DNA from: Catenaria anguillulae PL171
Taxonomy: Eukaryota; Blastocladiomycota; Blastocladiomycetes; Blastocladiales; Catenariaceae
Reading direction: 5' to 3'
Assembly: GCA_002102555.1 (NCBI GenBank)
Contig: MCFL01000014.1
Span: forward strand, 186,001-250,000
Length of the DNA stretch: 64,000 nt
Below are positions 1 through 11,124 of this stretch, in pieces. The position numbers and the translations under genes are program-made. The notes below the pieces were generated by a model, which was given only the letters and a program-made list of their open reading frames with translations, was not told the origin of the DNA and ran no database searches. The stretch's first letter is position 1. Each line of letters begins with the position of its first letter.

Positions 1-790
1 GGACACGGAAATGTACATTCGTGCATGGCAACCGGGCAACCTGGCTGGTTGGTCATGACCACGCTGCGCCCGAATACCCGTGGCCACCTCGCTCTGCCTC
101 GTCCTACTACCTGTCATAACTGACCTTGAGTTCCTCTTCCAGCACTGTTTATCCAGTTCCATCGTCAGTGCTGAAAGGCTCGGTCCTTTTTCGCGATTCG
201 TACGTGCATGATCTCTTTTCTGCCACTGAGTGCTTGGGGCCAGGAGTTGCTACTCTCTGGTGAATGAGCCATGGGCAGTGATGAGTCTTCTCATAATGCT
301 CAAAGTGCAACCACTCCAAGTGCCCACGATTGCCATGTTGTGTCCTCATTGTCTTGTCTGCCTTTCCCTTCCTCATTTCCACATGGGCCGTGTTGTTCTT
401 CCAGTCTCAGCCTCGCCAGGCGCTCCCTTGCCACAAAGCCCGTTCACCCCGTTGTCTGGGCTCTGTTGAGCCACCTTCCACGCCGACACAACTATCCGGT
501 ACTTCCGAGAGCAATTCTCGACTCGCCGTATTCTTAAATCAGTACGGCCCTCGTTTTCACAAGTCAAGTGGGCTGCTGTGCGCCTTTTTTCCTGGATCGT
601 TTCCCACCCAATTCTGGCTCATAACCGTTACCATTACCAATACCATTACCATTGCTCTGTCTCATTCTGACATCAGAAACTTATCTTGTTAACCAGCTAC
701 CCCCGGCACCCACTTAGCACGCTCCGACTCGGGACACCTCGCCTTGCAACCGCAACCTACAAGTCAATCAATCACCCGACAACGCAAAAC
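1..790. other. Upstream flank, no gene recognised
   Basis: All frames here are short and of low-complexity or random-looking composition. The last 100 bases before the next gene are rich in C and A, as are several leaders in this window, so this is probably the promoter and leader of the gene starting at 791. A run of imperfect accattacc repeats lies near 625-652. No RNA gene or repeat family was recognised. Confidence 0.4.
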
Positions 791-2935
791 ATGGCCGGTA
801 CCAACACCACGCTCAACCGTGACCCAATCGGTCCCGCCGAGTGGGCCGCGGATGGTCCAGCGACGGCGCCGACGGATGATCACCCCCTTCACTTGCCTCA
901 ATTCGATCACCCACAATGCCAGCAGCGGCCCTTGGCCCCGCCGATCGTGCGGCATCGTTTCTCGCTTCAGCCTGGACGTTCTACCGTCATGGAAGGAGGT
1001 GACTCTGCCGATGAGCGACAGCCCGCCTCCGCCACGGCACGTTCTTGGCAGGAACCGCCGCTGCAGCCATACGCAACGTATTCCCACAGGAGCTATGGGT
1101 CTTGGTCTGGCGACAATCATGGCGGTGCTGCTCCATCCGACGCGTATCATTCAATGCATTACGGCCCTGCGCAGCACGAGCAAGATTCCTACTACCATAT
1201 TGGCCATCGTCCTCAGCCTCATGGTCTTTATCACGCTGCAGCAGCTGCTCACCCACGCCACCTCGGTCGTATTATCCTCAACAACTTGCGTGGGAAGCAG
1301 ACCGATATTCATCGTTACACCAACAGCACAATCACTTTGCTCGGGATCGGTACTCCATGAATCCGCCTGTTGCCAACGCATCGCGCTTGGACTACGACTC
1401 GGCCGCCCCCGCAGCCCCCATCCCCCCACGCTACGCCAGCCATCAGCGTCACCATCACCATCCGCTCGACCGCTCGTACGAATACGACTACAATTACCCC
1501 GCAACCGACTATTCAGGACCGTTATCCAATGCGGTTCAAGCTCCAGCAGGTTTTGGCGGCGATTGGCCCCGACCGCTCGCTTCACGCGATCTGGCCATGT
1601 CGCCCATGTCCGTGACGGACCATTCGCCCGTATCATGGAGCCGATATCCCGACCACTTGACGGCGCACACATCCTCGTCCATGTTTCCGTTGCCTCCGCC
1701 GCCTCCGGTTCCTGTCCCGCCGCCGCCCATGTCTAACAGCGGTAGCTCGTCTCAATACTCGTTGTCATCAGACCGCCCGCGTTTACCATCACTGATTACC
1801 TCCGGCCCGCTCGACTTTCCACCGAATCGGCCGTTTCCGCCGCCGCCCGCGTTGCCGCGTATGGAATGGCCGCCTTCAAGAGCGGGCAGCGGCAGCGATC
1901 GGCCCTCGTCCGATGTTCGCTCGCCGACCTTGTTTGGTGTGCCGCAGTCGGCCGCGTCAGGCCTATCGTCCCCCGGCGTGCTGCTGCCAGAGGCTGTCAG
2001 TCCTGCCGGCGCTGTTGCGCCTGCCAAGCCAAAGGCGAACGCACCCAAGGTGTCCAAGTTGACGGCGGGCCAAAGGAAGCGTCAGCGCAAGGCACAGCCT
2101 GCGATCGAGGACGAGGAAGAACTTGAAGTCGATGAGGACAAGGAACGCATTGTACGTGATGCATCATCCTTTCGAACCATCTCCTTTTCATTCATTCTCA
2201 CCGGGATACATCACGTTCCTTTAGAGCAAAAACTACTTTCAGTTTACTGTAGCCACGTACAAGCTCATGGTCAAGTATCTCGAACGCGCCGGTGAACAGC
2301 CATCTTCTGGTTCGACCGCCTCGGCCGCGGCCTCTGCTTCCGACCCAGCCTCACCTGATGGCCAGCGCACAGACACGTCAGCCAACAAACGTTCCAACAT
2401 ACTCTCTGATCGGTACCCGACCACACAAGAGATCCACGACGTGGACCCGACCAATGCCTTGCCGCGCAAGCGCTGGAAGCGACTTCAAGAAAACCTCCAA
2501 ATATGGCCCAACCGTCCCATGTTCCGCAACTTGAGCTGGAAGGGCTGCTCGCTGATCATTGTTCCGCGCGAGCACTGGCGTGACTTGTTTCTCGAGCACC
2601 ATGTCATGCGTGTGCCCAATCCCGTCACGCAGGCCGAGATTCATCGCCACTTGTCGGCCAGGGACACGTTTCATTCGTTGTGGAAGTCGTATCAGACGCG
2701 TCGGTCCCGCTGCGGCTTGACTTTGCCCATGATTGAGGCCATGGTTGCAGAGTGCAGGTGCCCCATGTCGGCCAACGTCTTGGAGGAGCCCGAGGTGGGT
2801 TCAAGTCCGGACAAGGTGGAAAAGGGCGAGCAAGCTCAACGTCGACCATCGAGCAACATTGATTTGCCACTGGTTCAGACACGATTGCCATCACCCCCGC
2901 CATCGGCCAATCCGGATGTCCTGCCCGTAGGCTGA
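791..2935 (+). CDS. Unrecognised proline-rich protein with conserved-looking C-terminal region
   Basis: Function not recognised. The start is the ATG at 791 (protein begins MAGTNTTLNRD). The first ~450 residues are low-complexity and rich in Pro, Ser, His and Tyr, with proline runs near 1690-1730 and 1840, so they are probably disordered. A basic patch (GQRKRQRKAQP) and an acidic patch (EDEEELEVDEDKE) follow. An intron at 2152-2242 (GTACGTGATG to TTTCAG) joins in frame to exon 2, which reads FTVATYKLMVKYLERAG. Exon 2 has ordered, Trp-containing sequence (PRKRWKRLQ, PREHWRDLFLEHH, FHSLWKSYQTRR) and looks like the functional domain. The reading frame must change once near 1265, consistent with one missing base. 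The basic and acidic patches could suit a nuclear protein, but that is only inference. Confidence 0.6.
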
Positions 2936-4021
2936 ATGCCAATTGTGTTGAGTGATGTTGTTGCATTTTGATTGTTTCCCCACTTAATCTTTCACACGAA
3001 ATCAAGGCCAGTGTGCCAGCTGCTTTCCCCCCCCCCCATAATTTTACGATTGTTTGCCCGAGTGTCTGTTATCCCACTGATTCCAGGCTCAATTATTCTC
3101 GTGAGCCTCCGTCTTGACAGTTTTCCTCTTGGAGTCGTGATGCTCATTTCGTAGTTGTGCACAATGCAGAGTACCGCATCAGTTTGGCATTTTGCATCAT
3201 TCATTGTTCCTGGCCCTTCCCCTTCTCTCTTTACCCGGTGATATCTTTCCTTTTTTGTCAGTCTTCGGAAGTTCAGTTGCCATTGTGATTGTCTTTGTGT
3301 TTTTGAGGCAACATAACATTGCAGTGATCTTTGTTGGCCCACCTAGTGGCACAAACTTGAAGCCGTCAAAGCCCTCTTTCCACTTGAATCGGCCGACTTG
3401 CGAGCGGGCAATCTCAATAAATTGCACCCAAGCTGTCATATGTTCATGGTCCCATATCGACAACAATGGCAAATGTGCTCCACAGCTAGCTCCAAGGGCC
3501 ATTAAATCATTTCGTGCTAGCGACCATCATGATGCAGGCGTATCGGGGACTCGGCAAGTTCGCGATGGCTAAAAGGTTACATCCTCAACAGGCCCACGCA
3601 ATGTTCACTCATCGTCTTCAGGGTGTCCGCGCTCCCTGATATACGCATGAGCAACGACGAGCCTGGTGACACGCTGAAGAGCCGCCATACGCACGCGATC
3701 AGCCAGCCAGCCTGCTGTTTGTCTCACATGTACAATTTCTGGCAGCGTGTGCGGTTCGAGAAGTTGACATTTGCCGCTGACCGCACGACAACCAAATACA
3801 CAGAGAGTCACTCCTTCCAGTCGAAGGCTACTCTCTGGCGCATACAACGTACAGTGCGGTCAGCACTTGACACAGACAACCACATTAGGGCAACAGGCTG
3901 CTCCTCACACTCGCGGTCCCGTCAAGTGCCTACAAATACAAAGGCATATTCCCACCACCAACCACCCAACATTACTCTCCAATTCCCACACCTCCCTCTC
4001 TCACTCGTCCATCCAATCATC
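2936..4021. other. Intergenic region with poly-C tract
   Basis: No credible coding sequence. There is an 11-base C run at 3027-3037, then T-rich sequence likely to be the 3' end of the upstream gene. From about 3900 the sequence becomes C/A-rich with little G, which resembles the leaders of other genes in this window and leads into the ATG at 4022. Confidence 0.4.
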
Positions 4022-4676
4022 ATGACCAACCACACCCAGCACCAACAGAACACCAGTGGCAACCTGCCCCTCCCACGCACCACGACAATGGCCAATGGAA
4101 GGGCCAGATGGCTACAAGGACGCCCACGGCAACACCTACGATTCGGCCACTGGAAGGGTCACGACGGTTACAAAGACTCGCACGGCAACACGTACGATTC
4201 GGGCCACTGGAAGGGCCACGACGCCTACCCTCCATACCACAACAACCAGCACGATCACCATCACCATCAAGGACACCAGTGGCAAGCGCGCCCGTGCGTG
4301 ACACCAACGGCAACCCCGTCCAGCCAGGTGAGTCGACCATCTTGCCCATCCAAGACCCGCGTGCCGTCCCGGACCACCAGCACCAATGGCACCCAGCACC
4401 ACAATCCGCGCAACCCATGCGCGACGAACAGGGCAACGTTCTCCAGCCAGGCGAGTTTGCGACGCTGCCCGTGCCCGATCCGCTTGGCGGCCAGCAAGCG
4501 TGGCAACAAGACTTGGCCAGCGTGGATACTTTGGCTGCGGCACCGGCGCCAAGTGCCGATGGACTCAACTTCAGTGAAGCCGCCGCATCGGCGTGTCATG
4601 GGAACCTGTTCAGGGCAGCTTTGAGATGGGCCAGGGCGGGACTGAGTTTTCGATCATGCCGATTACGATGACATGA
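4022..4676 (+). CDS. His-rich tandem-repeat protein, frame-disrupted
   Basis: Family not recognised. The reading frame has to be followed through several changes. From the ATG at 4022 (MTNHTQHQ) the coding signal passes to a frame with QWQPAPPTHHDNGQWKG. Two near-identical copies of the unit DGYKD(A/S)HGNTYDS then follow, separated by GHWKGH. After that come a His cluster (HDHHHHQGHQW) and two copies of a second unit, R-D-x-x-G-N-x-x-Q-P-G-E followed by LP(I/V)xDP. The end appears to be FSIMPITMT with TGA at 4674-4676. Aligning the DNA repeats shows copy 1 lacks one base in tggaagggccag-atgg and one in gattcg-gcc. All five frame changes are the equivalent of a single missing base. No signal peptide is obvious. 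It is either a real repeat protein in a poorly polished consensus or a recent pseudogene. Confidence 0.5.
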
Positions 4677-5562
4677 AGTGTGTTTTCTGATTGTGTAGTC
4701 AAACCATTGAAACAGAATGACGTCTATTGCCCAGACAAATGGACATTTTTCACCTTCACCTTCCCTTGGGTACCCGAAAGCTGGAGCGCAAACATCGTGC
4801 AGCACATGTAACCAGCTGCTTGATATACTTATACTTGCACTCAAACCGACAGATCAGCCAAGTCTCGTTGAATGAATTCGACTCCGAGTCGTTGGACTAT
4901 TCATCGTGTGAGCGAGCAACACAAGGAGGAAGGGTATCCTGGTATTTCAGGACAAATTGAACGAGAACAATGTTGGAGACGGGGGGACAACAAGAGCCAA
5001 ACTAGCACTTCCAATGGCAAACGAACAGCCATTCCACGACGGAGCTGGAGGCAGGACGAGAATGTGCGATCAGGCATTCAAGTCACGACCCAAATGCAAA
5101 GTATGATAAGAATCAGAAATGAAAACATTGTAGAGTAGCAGGGAAAATAGGAATCATGGGATCGCGGAAAAGCAGCAAAATGTGGTGTGGGATAACGAAA
5201 ACACAAAACGGCAAGCATAAAGGACAGACAGACCACACACACATGGGAAAGGAGGGTCAAGGGCGAAAAAGTGAAGAAAATTGGAGGAAACAACGGCAAC
5301 TCGGATAGGGGACGACGCAAAGATCAGACTAGAGAAACAAAGGATAAACACCACACACCACACACACAAACACACACAAACACACATGGCAAGAATGCTC
5401 GAGCAGATAGGAAAGTGAGGGGAATTGAGCAGGAAGCAGCAGAATGCACACGGCAGTTACAGAAGTGGAAAAAAAGAGAGGCGAAAAGAAACCGTCGTTG
5501 GGCAGCTGTGTCAAATGTCGGCTCAGTAACTGCGTGTGCAAGAGCGCTTGAAATGCACTACC
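4677..5562. other. Convergent 3' region, purine-rich, with CA-rich tract
   Basis: This lies between convergent genes. The plus strand is A/G-rich, so the 3' UTR of the minus-strand YTH gene would be pyrimidine-rich. An impure (CA)n tract with AAACA interruptions lies near 5350-5388. No coding sequence was recognised. Confidence 0.4.
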
Positions 5563-8500
5563 CTAATGCATCGACGTCATCCCGCTTCCCTCGAGGCCAT
5601 GGCCATGGCTGCCTTGCCCGTGCTGCCCATATCCGCCCGACGACGGTGAAGCATGTGACGACTGCTGATGCTGCTGGTGACCGGGTTGCTGCTGCTGTTG
5701 CTGCTGGTGTTGTTGTTGTTGCTGCTGCTGTTGCTGGTTAGGCATGGTCGGATAAGGCTGCAGGTATGACGCAATCGCCTTTGCGGGAGAATGCTCGTTT
5801 CGTCAGCACAGATCAGGTCTGCATGTGGCTGATAGAGCGTACTTTGGCAACGGATACTGCGGCGACTGGCCGTGGGTGACGAGCTCCGTTGTGCATCTTG
5901 GAAGTGATAAAACTCAATCAACAGCTGATGGCCAAGCGACGGCTCAAGCTCGGTTCCATCGCGCGACACCTTGATCTCCTTGCCCGCATTCCATGGGTTG
6001 TGCAGGTACCGGACTTGGCTGAATGGCAAGCGTTGGCTACAAACAAGGAATGCGCACAGAGAGCAAGTCGCAAGGTTGGCATGGATTGAGTGGGTTTGTT
6101 TTGATTGTTGGGTGAAACAAAGCGCGAGAGGCGAATGATGCGGATAAGTGGTCGATCCGAGCACGCAGGCAGGCAAATGCTGCGGGCATGAACGTAAACA
6201 GCAATCGTGCTGTACACGTTTATCGGAAACAGGGGGGTGGGCGGGAAAATCGACGTACATGACTTGCCACTCAACTCCAAACACACCACCGAGAGCGTTG
6301 CGGCGGGAGCTTTCTTGAATTGACCAGCTGAGTGCGGGCCCTTGGCCAATGCCCGTCGACATCCTACACAGGCAAGCGCGTCAATTTCTGGCAAGCCAAG
6401 AGCTTATCACGAGGACAGTGACGAAAGATACCGAGCAAATCCAAAGAACTCGCCCGACTTGTTGACGCTGAAAATCAAGTACACGTTCTCGGCCGTCTGA
6501 AAATCAAGGAGGGATGATCATGTGAGCGGTTGCCCCAGCGCCGCCCAAACTCGATTTGGTAAGAATCATCGTACCTTGAAGGCCAAATCCAGCACCGCTT
6601 CCAGATGCACTTGAGGCGACCACAAACGGTACTTCATGGACAATTCGAGGTCATCCAAGGAAAGCGACTTGATGATAAAGTACCGGTTACTCGGCGATCC
6701 GCCACCAACGGCACCCATACCCGGAATGGCAAGTGGCAAGGGGACTTGAATGCCAAGAGGCGTCGGCGCGGGCAAACCTGTGGGCGTCGAGACTTGCGCG
6801 GCTGCCGAAAGATAAGCGGCAACCGGAACCCAACCAATCCCACCGGGTTGGTTGAGCACGCGTGGCGGGGGAACACGGGGGGTCATCGAGGTCGAGGCTG
6901 GCGTCTGTTCCGACATGGCCTGCTGGTGCTGCTGCGGCGACGACCCAGACGAAGACGACGCCGGCGGCACTTGTTGATGCTGCTGGTGTTGCTGGTTCTG
7001 TTGTTGATGCTGAAGCATCGGATACGAAGGATTGCGCGACATGTCGCCAACCATCCCGCCAACAGCTGACGGGGCAGGTGGGCCTGCAGGCGCAGCTTGC
7101 ATCATCATGGGCAGCGTCATACCCAGCGGCATGGCCCCGGGCATGGCCATATTGTACATGGGATAGGGTGAGGTGGACGTTGCTTGAGGCACAACCGGAG
7201 GCGGCGGCGGAGAGCCGTAAGACGGCGGCGCAGATCCCGGATGGTGCGCGTGTTGCTGGAACCCATAGTATGGGTAGTAGCCTGGAGCGGCCGGCGCGGC
7301 TGCTGCGGGAGGCTGCCCAGGTTGTGCAACGTTGGGTGGTGCGGCGCCGCCGGCTTGATGGTACGCAAATCCGGCTCCCGTTGGCACAAGCATCCACTGG
7401 CCACCAGAGCTCGCATTACCCGATCCCGCGCCCTGCTGAGATGTGGGCGGCAGGTTGGCCAGTTGCGTCATGTATGATGCAGAACCGACGGTGGAGATCA
7501 TGGGCGGCGGCGTTGGAACTGAGCCGGGCGAAGTGTACACGCGATGTGTCGGCGCCGCGACCGACTTGGGCGCAGGCGTATTGCCCGTCGAGCTCGGAAT
7601 CAGGGTCTTTTGCAGGCGAGAACGACAGATCAAGCGTGACCCACGGAACACTTGACCATGAAAGTGCAGGGCGCCTTCTTCGACGGCTTCGTCGCTCGCC
7701 ATGTTGACAAAGGCCGAGCGAGTTTGCTTCATGTAGTACAAGTCCTGTTGAGCGAAATGTCAGCTACCCGTCTTAGCGGACGAGAAAAAATAAGGCGGAA
7801 CGCACAAGATAACCGGGAAATGAGCCAAACAAGTGCACCAAATCGTCACGCGTAGCCTTTTCGCTGATATTGCCAACCCAAATCGAGCGATGACGAGGAG
7901 GACTTGAGGTGCTTGCGTCGCCAGTCGCCTGTGTTTGCCCAACATTCTGCTGCTGTTGCTGCTGAGTTTGCTGTTGCTGGTACGACGGTTGTTGCTGAGG
8001 GTAGTTGGGTGACGGCGCGTACTGCTGCTGATGTTGCGGCATCATGCCCGGGTAGTAGGACATGGACTGCTGTGCCGTTGGATACGACACGGGCAACGGA
8101 TACGTCGACTGATGATGCAGCTGCGACGCAACATCCACATCACCGCTCCCAGCGCCACCACCACCGCCGACCGCCGCCGCCGCCAACGCCAACACCTCCG
8201 ACAGATAGCGGATCCTGCTGCGAGGGATGCATACTTGTCCCGACTGCAGAGGCCGACGCCGACTGCGTCAACCCGACAGACGGCAAATCCTGGGCGCTCG
8301 TCTGCGCGCTTTCCGCTGCCGCGGCATTAGACATGCCAATCACACGATCCGCCTCGCCACCACTCCCCAACGGCATAGGCCCGATCGAGCCACGGCGCGA
8401 CGGTAAGGCCGAGTTGGAGCCCAGGGAGAGATTGGCCATCCATGAGGCAATTGTTTCTTGAGGCGACGCATCCGCGGGCGTCGACAGCGACCTGCCAATG

Positions 8501-8709
8501 CCGCCGCTCATGCGGCGCGTCATTGTCGAGCTTGAGGCTCCAGTGTTGGTGCCATTGCTGCCACTGGGACCAAGGACCAGACTGGTATTGGCGGGAGATT
8601 CGGGGGCGGTGCCCGATGGAGTTGCCGTGGAGTGCGAAGTTGACATTGTTGAGAGCGAAACGGAGGGTTTGGGGGCAGCGAAGAACAAAGTAGGAGAGGA
8701 CGGAAGCAC
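5563..8709 (-). CDS. RRM and YTH domain protein (putative m6A RNA reader)
   Basis: The YTH domain binds N6-methyladenosine in RNA. The gene reads from about 8709 down. A Ser/Gly-rich N-terminus leads to an RRM whose RNP2-like strand is SIWVGNISEKATRDDLVHLFG. Intron 7805-7745 splits the RRM, which resumes with DLYYMKQTRSAFVNM. A long Pro/Gln/Gly-rich linker follows (exon 7744-6575). The YTH domain then starts with RYFIIKSLSLDDLELSMK and RLWSP, whose Trp matches the first aromatic-cage position. It continues in exons 6496-6432 (ENVYLIFSVNKSGEFFGFAR), 6363-6259 (LSWSIQESSRRNALGGVFG, with the second cage Trp) and 6036-5843 (LPFSQVRYLHNPWN, KVSRDGTELEP). The NPWN and SRDG pattern is closer to the YTHDC group than to YTHDF. 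The C-terminus is a polyQ/His tail. The frame changes near 8170 in a G-rich run, and the last splice junction (~5843 to 5778) is out of phase as read. Confidence 0.85.
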
Positions 8710-11124
8710 AAAACGTTAACGAAAGGGGGGTGATCAAGGGAATAAAGGAACGAAATGGAGAAAGGGAAGCGAGAAAGAGGAACAGGAGGGGCGGGAGATA
8801 ATACAAGGAGCACAAAGAGGAATGATGGGGGCTGGGCGAACGCGGGCGTTGGTCGAGGCCAGGGAATCTCGGGAATCGATGCGAATTGCGCCGGTACCGG
8901 CCGGGACTAGTCCACGCTTGTTATTTTTTTTGGGTAGTTGATTGCCGGGTCGAATGAAATGCCGCCAAGGAATGTCTATTGAGGGAGCCATGACTCGGCG
9001 AGTGAGCGCAACTGCCAATACAACAACCGGGTTGATCGATCCAAACGTTCGCTCAGCGGCCGTCGGTGGCCGGCCACCAATGAAGATCAGGAAGCCAAGT
9101 GGCAATGGGGTGTGACGTAAAGTAGAACAAAGACGACATACTCGCAGGAGGCAGATCAAGAGAGAGCACCGTTGCACAGGGTGTGCAGGTTCCGCGAGCT
9201 GGGCTGTCGGACTGGGGGTGTTTCCAAACGTGAATATGTACAGTTCCGAGTTTTGCTTCAGGATCGCGGATGCGAGCATACCTAGGACTCGTGAGCGGAT
9301 CGGGGCACTCTGCGCGAAAGAGAGGACGGTGGAAGTGGTGGGGCACAGGTTGGCGCAAGGCACGGGCCGCTGTGTCAGAGAGTTGCCAGTAAATAAATAC
9401 AGCAGGCTTGGATGACAGCCAGTGGGCAGCCGCGAACAACACAAGGCGGTTGGATCGGCGGGCAACAAAAAACAAGGGATGAAAAACGAAGATGCCGTTT
9501 GAGTAAATAGTACGTCAACGGTTGGCGGCTGTGGCTGTGGAGAGGTGAGTGCCGATGGGCGGGCGGTCGTGGTTGTGGTGAGGGGAATCTCTGGTATGGG
9601 TGCGGAACTTTACTTCTTTCCTTTGGGTGAGGAATGGCGATGTGGCGTTGCTGAGGGTGAGGCATGGACCAGGCAGATCGAGAGTCGCCGTGGACGGATG
9701 CAGGTTGCGGCCTGTGGTTGGAATCGTGCTTTCCCCATCGGCACGAAACACATGTGAAAAGGCGAATCAACGCGTACTTACTCGCGCGAGCCAAGAAACA
9801 AGTACTGATAGCTAGGCAAATGGGGGCCGTCCACAACAATCCTGGGCAAATGCAGTTGCACTGGTGCGCGCGGTCGGCAGAGCCCTGATACCACTCGCCG
9901 CCGTAAGTTCCAATGTTCTTGCGCAAGCGTCAGAGGGCGTCAATCAACCGATCCCGAACTGCAGTTGCTTGTGCTGACACTACGTATTCCAATCAATTTA
10001 GCGATTATGTGTTTGATGAAAATAAAAACATGATCTCACTGTTGATTCGACGTACATCGAGATACATTCACTGAAGCATTCCTCGGTAGAGAGGGAAACC
10101 CAGCAATGGATGGAGGTACGCTCTCGGAGCAGGAACGATCACACGTTGTGGGGCCGTGAGACATGATTCGCGCGACAGCACAGTTCTGCTCTGCCTTGGC
10201 CTTGACGGCAACATATGCATCCACACATGACATGACTTACAATTGGCGGAGGTTTGACGCTTGCAAAATCATGTCTTTATTCCATGGGCAAAGTTTCGAT
10301 TGCTTCCAGAATTGAGCAATGCATTCGGTGGGTTCCATTTGAGAAGCTACGGCCATGAATATTCATTGAAACGAGCACCGTGCAGGTGTTTCCCTGAGCT
10401 GAGCTGGAAGAAGTGCGGGGTACCAAGTTTCCAGTCCATCTTGGGCCGATTGGCGCTTTGGGCCACGTTACCGGCATCCCGATTCTTGAGAGGCATCCCG
10501 TTCAGCGACAGTTGGAGTGTATACATAAGGCAGACAAGAAAATCAATACAGCCATCAAGTGAAGAATTCATGATGTGGCTGTCATCGAGGGAAAGTCGCG
10601 TTGAGGCGTGGGTGGGAAAAGTGGGCAACAAGCCAAATCAACTTTTCATGAATCGCAGAGGCGCATGCGTTCAAGGTCAAGTCCGTTGCTTTCTGCCGAC
10701 AAAATCAATCCATCGATTGACCTGTTGCAGTTGCAAGGAGATGCCACATTGCTTGCATTGGTAGGTCACCACGACCTATACAGACTGTCGCCGCTTCCCA
10801 ACCCACTGACTCTCACTAACCGCCGTCTATCACGACCCAATATTGAGGTGCAGGCCACCACATTTCAATGGACCAAACCACCCGCAATACGCACTGCAAT
10901 CCTTGATGGATGCCTCGTTCAAACACACAACCAAGAGCCGGCTCTCACTCCTTCTTCCTTCAAGTTTCATCAGTAATCCCCGACACTGGCATCGTCCCCC
11001 ACCCCTCCATCCTGCGAAGCCTGGACCCACAACCCTATTTCCATCGGAAGCAGGCGCCCTTGCAGCGGTCGCTAGACCCAGGGTCGACCCGCGTTGATTG
11101 TCGCCAGACGTCGCTGTTTTCAGC
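8710..11124. other. Intergenic region, possible unrecognised exons on the minus strand
   Basis: No gene can be assigned. On the minus strand there is a strong splice donor (GTAAGTACG) near 9785, after an open stretch ending YQYLFLGSRE. There is also an open, non-repetitive stretch near 9280-9150 (EAKLGTVHIHVWKHP) followed by a GTATGTCG donor. These could be exons of one minus-strand gene, or 5' UTR exons of the YTH gene, but I could not build a continuous model. The 10.0-11.1 kb part shows nothing coding, and its last 200 bases are a C-rich leader for the next plus-strand gene. Confidence 0.3.
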
